Assembly (NCBI GenBank): GCA_025174535.1
Contig: JALBUN010000018.1
Span: 434,001 to 498,000 of the forward strand
DNA: 64,000 nucleotides
From: Cantharellus purpuraceus
Taxonomy: Eukaryota; Basidiomycota; Agaricomycetes; Cantharellales; Hydnaceae
Direction: 5' to 3'
The notes beneath the pieces are model-generated. The model saw only the letters and a program-made list of their open reading frames with translations. It was not told the origin of the DNA and did no database searches. Numbering within the stretch: the first letter of the stretch is position 1; every line of letters starts with the position of its first letter. Below, in pieces: positions 42,064 to 54,400 of the stretch. The position numbers and the translations under genes were made by a program.

Positions 42064-43700
42064 TTATGTCGCATGTCATGTCTGAGTATGCATGTTCCGT
42101 AGAAACGTTGATAAGGCTATTGATGTATCACCTTGGTATGGAGTAGGTGTGTTGCTTACTGTAACTGTGCAAAGGGGGTTGGTTGGCTAAATCGGAGGAA
42201 CGCAGTCACATACAAATGCCAGTGTCCGGAGCCCGGTGAGATTGAACGCGCGCTATGTTCGAGTTGCCAAGAGAGCTTATACCCCTGGATCGTCCACTAT
42301 TATGGAAGTCCCAACTTCCTTCTCGTGCTCCATCATGTATACCATTCGAAGTAGTCCAGAACATTTTCAATATTTGAGCTCCCCTGGCCTATGTGTCTAG
42401 GTATTATTTTAAGTTGTATCTAACGCGGCTTTTGGTTTACTTATACCATGTACAGTAAACACCAATGCACGCGACTGATGCAATCATAACCAGTGGTGAC
42501 CCGTGGTGACCTTCATACATGCGCCAGGCTCCATATAACATGTTTTAAGTTGAAACCCGTAGGCTCCGACGCCTATGGAGGGATCGGGATGTTTTGGCAC
42601 TTCAAATTTCAAACTTAGCAACGTGGCTGACGGGGGACTGGCACCGGCAGTGATCCTGAGCGCTCAGCCCTAACCCTAACCCTCCGGCTGAGATGAAAGT
42701 TTGGAAACTTCTGGATGTTGATGTTGTGGAGCATAGTGAAGGTTGACAAATTGTCAGAATATTAGAGGGTTTTCCCGGTGATCAAGATCATCTGCGGCTA
42801 GCTCATGCTGGCAGAGTACAACGCTACGGTTCCACCCGAGTAATATTAATTGTACCAAGCAAACTGGTGTGACATTTTTGATTGTTGATGGTCGATAGAC
42901 GTCTGAGTTACTTTGTGCATCTATCTGTAATATCCCAAGTTTTACTAGCAGTTTTCAATGAAGCATGTTCAACAATTACCCACAGGCTACGGCGCACACA
43001 TGCGCGAGCGGCTGTCATTGGGTCGAGGATGGTTACAAGCACCGCTACAAGATATCGGGTGATAGGTGATGAAAGGTCAAAAGTGACGCGGGCGAAGGTT
43101 TGTGATCTATCACAAATGATGTGTGCGCGTGTAATCCCGAGTCTCCCATAACAGTCTAAGTAGTCGTGCCCACTCATATCCGTACCTTGTCAACTATGGG
43201 GCTATACACCCCATTGGATCTGGTGCGGACGCCGCGGCGATGATCGCGCAGCTCGACATTGGCTGCAACTCCTTGAACCTAATACGGGGACTGCCATTTA
43301 CCCGTTCGAAAAACTATCAACCCGAACTGCGGGCGTTGTATTCTCAAGCTTGCAGCCACGGCAACTAATGTATGATGGGACAGAAGAATGATAAATACCC
43401 ACCGGGATTTCCGCATGATCAAGTGACTGGCCTGCAGATAACATTGAAGCCTGAGATTGATGATGATGCATGGTGTAGTGGTCGTTCCGAGGCAGAGGCT
43501 CAAGGCTGTGTACACTGTACCTCTCTTTCGGTGGTATAATAACTAGTGGCCCTATCACTTCATCATACTCGGATACATGATTGTTGCGTTCGGCCCCACC
43601 CACGAGTCGTATTTCATCGGACATGGTGTCAAGTATTTCGCTGAAAACCTTCCTGCGTCTTTGCATGAGAAACTGTAAGTGCTGCTTTCTTCTGGCTTCA
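42064..43700. other. Intergenic, no firm gene
   Basis: No supported gene. CCCTAACCCTAACCCT at 42,668–42,683 is a short interstitial telomere-type repeat. The 122-codon minus-strand frame 43,298–43,666 could be a first exon but nothing confirms it. Confidence 0.4.
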
Positions 43701-43819
43701 GGCGCTACCTACTAGCCTCACAGCGCATCCGGGGACCTGAATCCAAGCCACATGAGCTGGATGAGTATTGCAAAAGATGGTCAGCGATGGGCAGCAGATA
43801 ACACACTTAATGATAAAAG

Positions 43820-44690
43820 TATGATCCTGGCTTCCGTTTACTTCTCAATGTTCCCCTGCCTGATTACGCGTTTTGGTTAGTTTGGTGGGACCAAGCAATC
43901 GGCGAACACATTCAAAACGCCTTCCTGGGCAATCCGCCAGCGCCACCCAGCAACTATGTCTCATTTCCTGAAGAATCTGATGGCTATTTCCTCAAAGGAG
44001 TCAAGACGGGTGCATGGTCAGCTGGATTGGGAGATTTATATGTCCGTTCGATAAGAGAGGCGCAGCGGGATATCGATGGATTCGACTTGGGGTTGAGGCG
44101 AATAATGTTCGGTGTGGGAGGTAGTCATATTTTCTGCTTCGACAACGGATTTCAGGCAAAGTTGCAGGGCATGCATGACCACCCTGACAATGCCCTGCAC
44201 AAGGTTGGGCAGTTTCTCATATATAACGAATTCAAGTTCGGAGCAGTTGATTCGCCTCCTGAACTCAAACCATCAGGTTCTCCAAGAATATGCACTGCGA
44301 GGCCCTGGATGGACTATTGGCCATGGCTCTTCTCTTAGCCTACATGATCCGCATATGTTCGTTCTCGTCTTTCAAAATACCGCCCGTGAAGCGGAGGAGA
44401 TTCGGTGGATCGCCCCACAGGAAATGTCTGACCGAATAACGGAACTCATCGAGGCGGCTAACTCACCAGAGGGACAGGCAGGTAAGGATTCACTTCCACG
44501 CCACGTTTTCTGTCTCATGTGAACCTTCCTTTCGAGAAGCTCTGGCCGTTGAGAATCAAAAAAGACTGGTGAGTATGGCGGGTTAATCTGACTTTGTATC
44601 GATTCTATTCTCTTTTCCCGACCAGCTAGTCCTTCAGTCAAAAATCGTGTGTGCCTTTCCTCTGCGAAGATGGTGCTTTAGCTAAAAGCA
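43820..44690 (+). pseudogene. Unknown-family gene, probable frameshift
   Basis: A plus-strand coding region reads YDPGFRLLLNVPLPDYAFW, then FLKGVKTGAWSAGLGDLYV, RRIMFGVGGSHIFCFDNGF and HDHPDNALHKVGQFL, in one frame to a stop at 44,336–44,338. It then continues in the next frame (WTIGHGSSLSLHDPHMF, VFQNTAREAEEIRWIAPQE, DRITELIEAANSPEGQA). Two more exons follow with good splice sites (44,541–44,569 and 44,628 onward: LAVENQKRL, VLQSKIVCAF). No intron explains the frame change near 44,240, so a one-base indel or sequencing error is likely. The first exon was not found. Protein family not recognised; it looks like a globular intracellular fungal protein. Confidence 0.45.
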
Positions 44691-44699
44691 TATCAATTT

Positions 44700-46936
44700 A
44701 GGGACTCAATAATACGCAGATGCCCCAATCCCTCATACGTGGCGGCCAAGGTGTATTACCAGCGGCTGGTGGTCCTCCTGCGTCGTATCCCCCATATTAT
44801 TGACATTTCTTGTGGGGAGGGACTCGTGTTCAGAGTGGAGGACATACGGACCTTCCTTGTTTTTGTATTAAACCTCTGTATTTCGGTCTGGATTGTATAT
44901 CCATGTCTGCATAGATGTTTGGAGCATGATGTACTAATGATAGGTGCTCATGCTGCCGGTGTGCAAAGGTCGACCATGTCATTCTCAGGAAGTGCGTTCC
45001 ACACAAGCCCTGAAAAGTGGCGCAGGTGAACTGAGTAGAGACTTTCAGTCAGCCAGGTTGCACCAGCTTACCATAACTGATGATCAATACGTAACGCGTA
45101 ACGGGTATGACTATATGGTCTATTGGATGTATAAGCCCGGAACAGCGAGGTTCATTGCCGATCCTGAACAATAGTTAGTCTCAAGTCAATGGAGGGGGGA
45201 AAGGTTCTCTGATACACAGCAGCTGTGTGGATCCAAGTCTTGAATCGACAGAGGACTTGAAGCTTGAGTGAGTATCTGAGCCCTGACCACTACATAGCAA
45301 GAACTTGTCTGAGGTTGGAACCTGCAAGGAGTCTCATATTTGCGCTGTTAACAAACTACAAAGGCCTATGTTTGATACGAAGGAGACTCGGAGGAATAAG
45401 AGTCAATGACCGCAAGTTTGTAGAAAACAGGATTTGAAGGTCCGATTGCAGTCGACTACAGTAGTACTACAGCAGTGCTCTTAGTATCTTCCTCACCCCC
45501 AGCTTGCCGAGTCCCGCTCGAATGACCACATGTTACTTCAATGCCTCACAAACTTGAAGGAATATGGTACTGGCTATACGTCCCGTACCTGGTCTTAGAC
45601 TCTTACGAAGGGCATCGCTAGACAACTAAGGCCGTCACTTGAATCTGGAACTGGAGTGCCCAGTGTCAGGTGCCCTCAGAATCCAGTAATTTCTAGGCCT
45701 AGGTTGCCGGGTCACTCGTTTGTCCACAAGGCTCACCGAGGTTGACAGTATGATAATCTTTAGCTCGCATTCTTCTGTTGCACTCACTCGTATGCTGTGA
45801 TGTTCGGTATACACCAGGCCTTCTATCCAGTAAACTAATGTAGTGAATTTTGACCTGGTCCAATAGTCATCCTTCTGTGTCCTTCTCAACCCAGGCACCG
45901 TCCACGCAACATAAAGCATGCCGGATTACCAAGGCCCATTACTGCGAAGCAAGCAGGAATCATCCGACTCATAGACTACGTCGCTGGCATCCAATCACTA
46001 TGCGCCTCTCTTATGGTACACTAGCTATGCTACCAACAAATGCCGTAACGATACCAACAACAACACGAGACGTTTCAAAACCAGACCTTCACCAATAGCC
46101 GGGACAATGTGCTTAGTTCTACGCTCCCAGCTGGCTTTAGCAAGGAACCAATGGTTGCACTAGTGTGGGAGACATTCTCATTGTGGGTCTAGATGATATG
46201 AATGGTTACCAGTTATGATATTGCATTTTTCGAATATTCATCTATATCACGGTGTGCAGAGGGAGCCAGCGACAAGAGTAGTTTTGAAAGATTGTCGTCA
46301 AGGGAATGAGGTCTAAGCTCATTTTGGGAGGCATCTACAAATCCAGCTAAACGCATGATGGGCCTAGGTGTTGCTGTGGTCACAATAACCTTAATCGTGC
46401 CTTAGAAGCCTGAAGAGGTAAGTTCACTTTTACTTTTGACATTTGACGGAATGTATGGATCTACGATCTACTTTTCTATTCCGTCATAATCTTTCCACAG
46501 ACGAACTCATGTTAGATGATGCTCAAAACGGCGGATCAAACCCGCCAAAGACAGAGTTCAACGAATTTATAATAAGAATGCATCCCCGGTGGCGAATACT
46601 CAATCATTTCTAGCGGAAGGGCGGCGCACCAACTTGATGATAGCAGAAGATATTGCGGTAAAGGAGAAGAGCTCAATGGAGAGTAAAGGCTGCGTATATG
46701 TCAGCAGCATGGGTAACAATCATTTGTTCTAAGCTTTACACTAAGCAGAAAAAGTGCACTTGTAATGACGAAGCAAGCGCTAACACGGCCCGTTGTACGT
46801 ACGCGTTTCAATCGCCTGACCATGATTCGTCGTTCGCGGCCTACCTCTGCTTAGTCAGCTGTTTACCCACCTCCCATGCCCCAAACTCTGCCGCCGTCCT
46901 CTTCGTCGTTACAATCGCATAACATCTTCTGGTTTC
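44700..46936. other. Intergenic, no gene seen
   Basis: Only short ORFs without motifs, for example 45,635–45,919 (minus) and 44,739–45,029 (plus). Just upstream of 46,937 lies a pyrimidine-rich leader. Confidence 0.4.
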
Positions 46937-47596
46937 TTGGCACCCATGTCCGAGTACCCTCAAGCACTTGCACCACAGAACGATGGCTCAGGAGTTGCTG
47001 CAGACCCAGGAGAGCAAGCGCCACCAGCGCCCATTACAGATCAGGAAGTTGGAGAATATAGAGAGCAGGATAGATTTCTTCCGGTATGTAACTATATAAA
47101 AATACACAACACTTTTCATGATATGATAAACTACAAATGTCCCAGATCGCGAACGTATCGCGCATCATGAAGTCATCCGTACCTCCAACAGCCAAGATTG
47201 CGAAAGATGCAAAAGAGTGTGTCCAGGAATGTGTTTCTGAATTCATCAGCTTCATCACATCGGAGGCTGCGGAAAAGTGTCAAACAGAAAAACGAAAGAC
47301 CATTGGTGGAGAGGACATTCTGTTGGCTATGAATCTGCTGGGTTTTGAAAATTATTGTGAGACGCTTAAAATTTATTTAGCCAAATTGAGACGGGTGCGT
47401 GGGCTCAGTGTATTTCAGCTTCCACATTTTTAATAAGGTTGCTTTATAGCATCAATACATGGTGGCTGCCGCTCGCGCTGGTGAAGGTGGCGATGGCGAA
47501 GCAGAAGGTTCTGGTGAGGGAGAGGGCGAAATAGAAGGAGAAAGCGAAGCGTTTCAAGATGAAATCAATGAGGAGAATCACCAAGCGCCCTCGTGA
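46937..47596 (+). CDS. HAP3: CCAAT-binding factor subunit HAP3/NF-YB
   Basis: Three exons (46,937–47,083, 47,146–47,394, 47,450–47,596) give 180 residues. Residues about 45–140 are the NF-YB histone fold: [20 protein letters not shown], then [39 protein letters not shown] and [17 protein letters not shown], all strongly diagnostic. The subunit pairs with HAP5/NF-YC, binds HAP2/NF-YA and recognises CCAAT boxes in the nucleus. The C-terminal tail is acidic and glycine-rich ([20 protein letters not shown]). Start: MAPMSEYP; the second Met three codons on is also possible. In ascomycetes this complex with HapX controls iron genes, but its closeness to FET3/FTR1 here is probably chance. Confidence 0.95.
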
Positions 47597-49712
47597 CCAT
47601 GTATCGATTATTTGTGCCGTGTATGTCGTATGTTAAGACGTTATCAATGTACAAGGAATTCACAAATGTTGATGCAGGTGTTAGCTCTTGTCTCTGCATT
47701 CTATATGGATACTCTCGGGCTTGGTTTCGCGCCAGTTTCTACACGTCCCGAATTCTGGCTAGTCCAGGAGGTCCAACTATGGGTGACTTACATCAGAAAT
47801 AGGGAATCAAGGTGTATTCTTTCGAGTATCTGCACGTATGTGTTGCCTCTGTTTAGATTGTCAGTGGATTTAAATCACCTCGTCATGTCATTCATGTGCT
47901 ATTGATCGAGTGGGTAATTTTAACTTCTCGGTTTTTACTCGTAACTGACTTCCATTGACAGAAGCGATAAATATCTTTGGAAGGGTTTTATTGAAAATTC
48001 CAACTTCTATTGTCGACTGTCCATCTTTAAGAGATAAGATGGTTTCGAGAGCGACACAACGATGGTTCCTTGCGTCGTGAATTAAATGCTCAACGGGGTC
48101 CTCCTCAGTACGCTCCCTCCCCTTCTAAGAACTGGATGATATTTGCACTCAGATGACCACCCATGCAGTGCATTTAGTCTGGGACTTTTGCTATTAATCA
48201 AGGTCAACATGATTGAAAGAGTCACTTGTAGCCAATCCAGAAATTTCAGAACTCTATCCTCGTTCTGTGTATTCGTCCTTTTGCTTTGTCGTTTCTCACA
48301 GGTATGGTGATCCTGCTTTTTGCGGTTATTTCAATTCGCCTCGATCAACATACAACTATGGGCTACATTTGTTTTTGTCCGTGCTTTCTGTCCGATGGCC
48401 ATTGTCCCCCGGATTATGTTTTCTGTTTGCGATCCTATTCTGCGACTTTCAGTGTGGTAGGACTCGCACAACACAGAGCTAGGACATCAGAAATGCAACC
48501 CTTGGCTATGGCCCCATTGATCGAAGATGCCATAAGACCTCTGTGAGACCTCCTGTGAGTCTACAGTCCGAAGAGGTCATAGGTCGCAGGTGTGTGCATG
48601 GACCATCAGTTGCTGGGCCGAGACCCGAACGGTTTAAAGATGGCCTTGGTAGACCACGCGAGTCTGACTTGTTATTTTCACACGGCAGTGTACGTAGATC
48701 AACGTTAAGGACAAGGGACATTTTATACCCATTTGCTAACCGTGCGATCGAACCATAGAGCAATGGTTTGAGCCTGAGCAAGTTGAATGGTAAAAGGCGT
48801 AGTTATATGATAGGACGTTGAGCGAAGGCCTCTCAGGATTCGAGCGCTCGTCGTTCTTCATATTATATTTTGACAGAATCTTGATGGCGGTAGCTATCGG
48901 TGACTACCGTGGGAATTTTGTGGCGATAATCCGTCAGATCTATCAAATTGGTCGGTATTCGGTGCCTGTTGTATGTATGTGCTGGAGCTGGTCGCGTTTC
49001 AGTCACTTGAAGGGCCATGGCCATGTCAGAATAAAAACTATTTCCGAATCTGACTAGTGTTACGAGATTTATATTCATTGTTTATCAGGTACAAAACACA
49101 ATTATCATTAGAAGAAGATTACTAGATGCGCGAATCCACCTGCGAAATCATGCAAGAATGTGACCGACGTTCTGGAGCTTCACCAGTCCCCAGTCATCAG
49201 CATGGAGTTCGATCAGATACTTAACTTCTTGTTCCTGAAAAAAAAGTCTCACCGGGGAATTGAATTCACCTTGGATCTAGACAAATAGCCATGGTTTGCG
49301 TATTCGCGAATGGGGGATGCACAGGCAATTTTCTTGGATATTGACCAAGGCCATTGCGCTTCGATGGAACAGGTTCCAATGCGTGTGGAGGATCAAAACG
49401 CATTGGATTCCAGAGACCGGGGAATGTGTGAGCCTGTACTTCTCTACCATGTTTCGGCCATCCTCCTCACGCATGCTGCCAAATCTGTTACCCCTTGACA
49501 GTGCCTAGAAGTCGACCGTACGCCCTTGCACGCTTCATTCTGCCGACTGTTCATCTATTCGCGGTCTGGACAATCGCATACCGCGCCCTCATCGTTACGT
49601 CCTGGCTGCGGTCTCGACCATGTCCGTGTCTTGTATATAAATCAACCAAGGCAGATGAGTTGGAATGACCAGGAAATTTTCTTCCATCGTCACTCACACA
49701 GTATCATTGGAA
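47597..49712. other. Intergenic, no gene seen
   Basis: No convincing coding region. A TATA-like TATATAAAT near 49,635 lies about 80 bp upstream of the next start codon. Confidence 0.4.
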
Positions 49713-50481
49713 ATGCCATCTTTCACACAGCTTCTTACTCTCGCGGCTTGTGCTATGGTCGCTTTGGCTGGCAGTCATGCGGGTGAGATCGACTTGTGTT
49801 TTCTGTTTTCATAACAAAGGAAATTGACGTGGCAGTCCAGGCATAGTTGAAGCTTATTGCGAGAACGCCAAGTTGGTTCACGACACGCCCATCGAGGTTA
49901 ACGGCAAGATTGTCTCATTCACTGGGTTTTCGTGCGCCCCTTCGAAAGTCGCTGGTCGTGCCATTAAGAAGCGGACCCCCCTCAATGTCTGCGGAGAAAT
50001 ATGTAAGCAGCTTTCACCTCTGAGGATCTGTTCTCTCACGCATTACCTGTTGGCTGACATGACATCTCATAGGTAGCAATTCATGCAACACTAATGCTGG
50101 CAGTCTCCCGCCAATTATAGATGACTGCAATCAGATCAAAGATGCTATCACGATATTCGCGGGGCTGACTTCTCCTAGCTTTACCGTTGCTGCTTACGGC
50201 CTCGAAACCCTCACCTTCGGCACCTGCAGCTTCTTCTTCCAGAATAACGACAACGTGGCACTCCAATACTGCTGGTCCGACCTTGTGAGACATACCATGA
50301 ATGGCAGTTTCCTGAATATTTCTGATGCTTGCTTGTTTTTATGCAGAGTGTTGAAGCTTCTTCCGCCGCGTCAGCATGCTTCCCTCCCGTTATGCCCCTC
50401 AGCTCTGAGGGCTTGTGCTCTGCTTCCAGTAACATTTGGGCAGTAGGGTCAGTAATCTTTCCACAGACCTGGGGGCCCTGA
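49713..50481 (+). CDS. Small secreted cysteine-rich protein
   Basis: Four exons (49,713–49,782, 49,841–50,002, 50,073–50,284, 50,347–50,481) give 192 residues. A signal peptide (MPSFTQLLTLAACAMVALAG) is followed by a mature part with ten cysteines (in YCEN, FSCAP, NVCGEIC, NSCNT, DDCNQ, GTCSF, QYCWS, SACFP, LCSAS), an even number fit for five disulfide bonds. There is no membrane segment or GPI signal. No known domain was recognised. Secreted Cys-rich proteins of this size in basidiomycetes include adhesion, lectin-like and host-interaction proteins, but no function is claimed. All splice phases agree; a putative TATA box lies near 49,635. Confidence 0.75.
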
Positions 50482-51479
50482 TTCTGAGAACTTTACCTTT
50501 ACCTTTAGTGCCGCCCATTCCACGCCCTAGAGTAGATTCTAGTAACTGGGACGAATGCGTGCAAACATAGACAATGTCAGAGAGTTAATTCTGATCTATA
50601 CGAACCGTGTATGTGTGTATGTGTGCTGCTTGGCGATGTGTGTAGTTCGTCGCAAAGTGAACGCTTGTAAAGTGTGGATCAAGGATTTGTGACGCCATAA
50701 GCATGAAAGCTTCCTCTGAGGCCATCGCAGATCCTATTGTTCTGAGAATTAAACACCGATTGACCCCACGTCGCAATTTGGTCATCATAGGGAGTCACTA
50801 AATCTGGACGCACTGGTTCTGGAAAATAATTGTGCTCACAGGGTTGCTGTTAACCAAACGCACCATCATGTGCTGCATCAGGAAATGGCGCGTGGGCAGG
50901 TTCATCTCAATGGATCGTGCTTTGGGTCTTCGCTTGGTGATTTCATATAAAAGTCACATAACATTTAGTTGTGTTTCGACTTCGACCCTAATATCTGATA
51001 TCCCTTGCCATTGGTAAGGTCCCATGGAAACATATGGATGATACAAAACTTTCCGTAAAGCCCATAATAAAGTGAATAAATATCCCGAACTGTGATGGAA
51101 TGCCTAGTCACGGACTGAAAACACGGGTGATTCTGCACACCATGACGAGAGATAATACATAGCACATGTAATAGTTATGATGATAGACATAGAAATATTG
51201 AGGCCTACGTCGGAACATTGTAGTTAGATACGTCGTCTGATGTAATTGCTGTTACTTGCTCATTTCTACAGACCCGCAGACCATCATGATAATTCGGGGA
51301 ACATCTTCTCCACCCGTACACAACTTTGGTGCTATTTCATAAACAAAACCTTCGAATATGGCGCTTCAGGTGTTCTAAGAGAGGTGTATTTTGGAGTGGA
51401 CGATTATGTGATTGCGTTTGTCGGAGTTAGAATTGAACACCTACTCCCCCAGCCACGTAAACGGGTAATACGACCAGCC
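50482..51479. other. Intergenic, no gene seen
   Basis: 3' flank of the secreted protein gene and 5' flank of SEC31. The frame upstream of 51,480 is open back to 51,246, but family comparison favours the ATG at 51,480. Confidence 0.4.
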
Positions 51480-54400
51480 ATGAAGCTCAAAGAAATCAAC
51501 AGAACTTCAACATTTGCATGGTCGCCGTCATTGTCCATTCCGTTACTCGCTACTGGTACAGTAGCGGGTGCATTGGACGAGTCCTTCAGTAACGATAGCC
51601 AGCTCGAAATCTGGGGACCAGACTTTCTTGATAAAAACGAGTATGCTTTGGGTGGGGATGCAGGCCAACCCGGACCCAAGGCATCAGTTACGACCACTTC
51701 AAGGTTTGATTTCAGAAAGCAGTACGAAAAGTGCTGACCAGTCATATAGATTTAATCGACTGGCCTGGGGGTATGTAGATAGTGCTAGACCCCGTGGTGT
51801 GCTAGCAGCAGGGATGGAAAATGGCGAGCTTGGCATATGGGATCCTGCAAAGATCCTCAACGGCGCTGAGTACGCATCTAACATTTGTCAGGGCCATAGC
51901 CTTACCCTGCCGTCGACAGTGCCTCCGAATCTCTCGTGCTCCGGAACACGATGCACTCTGGCCCTGTTCGTGGTTTGGACTTCAACCCCCTGCAAATGAA
52001 CTTACTGTCCTCTGGCGCTACCAATGGCGAGGTGAACTTGCTGTTCGTGCATGAGGATTATATCTAACACTAGCCTAGATCTACATTTGGGACCTGAAGG
52101 ACCCTAGCAAACCATACTCCCCAGGTACTCGCAGCACAAAACTTGATGAAACGACCGCAATTTCCTGGAACAATCATGTTCCCCATATCTTAGCGACATC
52201 CAGTAGTACTGGATACACTGTAGTTTGGGATCTACGCGGCAAGCGCGAAATGGTCGCACTTGCCTATAGTGGCGGCGCGGGTACTACAGGAGGCTCGGTC
52301 CATGGTGGTGGAGCAATGGCTATCGGTGGCAGGAGAGGAATGAGTGACGTCAGTTGGCATCCAGACAATGTGGGTCACGTGTTCAGGTATCTAGGCCCCC
52401 AACTGATAATATTATCAGGCTACCAGACTCGTCACGGCATCCGAGGACGATACTTCTCCAATCATCATGAGCTGGGATCTACGAAACGCGCGTGCTCCTG
52501 AGAAGGTGAGCCTCTATTATCAGATGATACTTGGACTGTCCCGTTAACATTTTTACAGATTCTCACTGGCCATGAAAAGGGCGTTCTTTCGCTTTCTTGG
52601 TGCAAGCAGGATGCCGATCTCCTCCTTTCGTGTGGCAAAGATAATCGGGTTCTATGCTGGAATCCCCAGACAAGTGAGATTATCGGGGAGCTCCCACCTG
52701 CAAACAACTGGGCTTTCCAGGTACAGTGTTGCCCGCGCAACCCAGATCTCTTGGCTGCTGCCTTTTTCGACGGCACAATTGGTCTCCACTCTCTCCAGTC
52801 TACCAATGAGGTTACTGCCTCAGCACTTGTTGTCGAGCAAGATGGAGCGGCGTTGTTCGACGCTCCTGGTTTTGGGCAAGCCAATCAATCGAACCTCTCG
52901 CTTAAGCAACCACCAAAGTGGCTACGTCGCCCTGTGTCGAGCTCGTTCGGCTATGGTGGACGCCTCGTAACTGTCAGCAATCTACCTAATGCTCAGGGTA
53001 GAAACCAGAGTAGCGTTGTCCATCTTCACACCGTAGTTACGGAAGGCTCGGTTGTTGAACGCGTGAACAAACTTCAGGATGCCGTCGATAAGGGGACCTT
53101 GAATGAATTTGCGGAACAGAGGAGCAAAGAGACAGCAGGCAAAGACCAGGGGAACGAGAGCTGGAAGGCGCTGCTAAGTTTGTTCAAAGCGAACTCACGA
53201 GACGAACTTATTACTCTGTTCGGCTTTTCCAAGGCCGGTATTGCTGCTCAAGTGGCGGAGACCATCAAGAACGTCAAGGCGGCTGCGACATCTACCACTG
53301 AGCAGGATCAGGATGCCACGGAGGGCACCCCACATGAACCTGTGGTCTCTTTTATTGAGCCCGAAAAGGAGGTGGAGCCTTCTTTCGAAGGAGCAGAGAG
53401 TCCCGATCCACCACAGAGCGCTGGCCCAGTTGCATCTGAGACAACACCATCCGAATTCAGTATGAGTGCCACTTCAGATGGAACCAAAGCCGCCGACCTC
53501 GAATCAACAACAACCGAGCACAGTCTCTTTGTGGATGATGCTGTCAATGGTACACCTCAAACTGACGCCGCAGCGGACTTCTTCAGCTCCATGGGTACCA
53601 TCCGTGACCCCCTTCCAGGACATGTACTTGTGCCACATACCAACTATGCTCAAGATTCATCAGTGGCAGCTACCATTGGATCCGGTCCATCTTCCGTGGC
53701 TTCGGAGGCGCTGAAGAGTAACGGCTTTGCTATCTACCCTAAAGATACATCAGAGATGGACAAACTTATTACCAAGGCTCTCGTTCTTGGCGACTTCGAG
53801 TCCGCAGTCTCACTTTGCATCGCCTCGGACCGTTTCGCGGATGCTATTCTCCTCGCAGTCAAAGGAGGGGCGGAACTATTGCAGAAAACGCAGAAGGCGT
53901 ATTTCGAACGCCAGACGACTACGCTCCCATATCTCCGTCTGTATCAGTCGATCGTGACCAACGACCTTACAGACATCGTGCAGAACGCAGACTTGCATGA
54001 ATGGCAGGAGATATTTGTAGTTTTGTGCACGTTTGCTAAGCAGGAAGAATTCTCGACCCTGGCGGAGCAACTCGGACAAAGGCTCGAATTTCAAAGCAAT
54101 TTCTTCAAGTCTTCGACCATGGACAATGCCAAGGAGAAAGCGCATGAGTTCAGGAAGCACGCAACGCTCTGCTATTTGGCAGCGACTAAGCTCGAGAAGA
54201 TTGTGAATATCTGGGTAGAGGAAATGCACGAGGAGGAGGAGTCGCTTCAACGAACTCCCGAAGAACTTCCTAAGGCTGTATCACGCTATACCACACATGC
54301 TCAAGCGTTACAGACATTCATTGAAAAGGTCACTGTCTTCCGCAATGCGACAAGCTACGTCGACGGCGACCTGACACAGATAACGGACGACGCTGACGCC

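Noticed and set aside
46937..47596. Functional link between HAP3 and the FET3/FTR1 pair
   Set aside because: HAP complexes regulate iron genes in some fungi, but the genes lie over 10 kb apart with unrelated genes between; closeness is probably chance.
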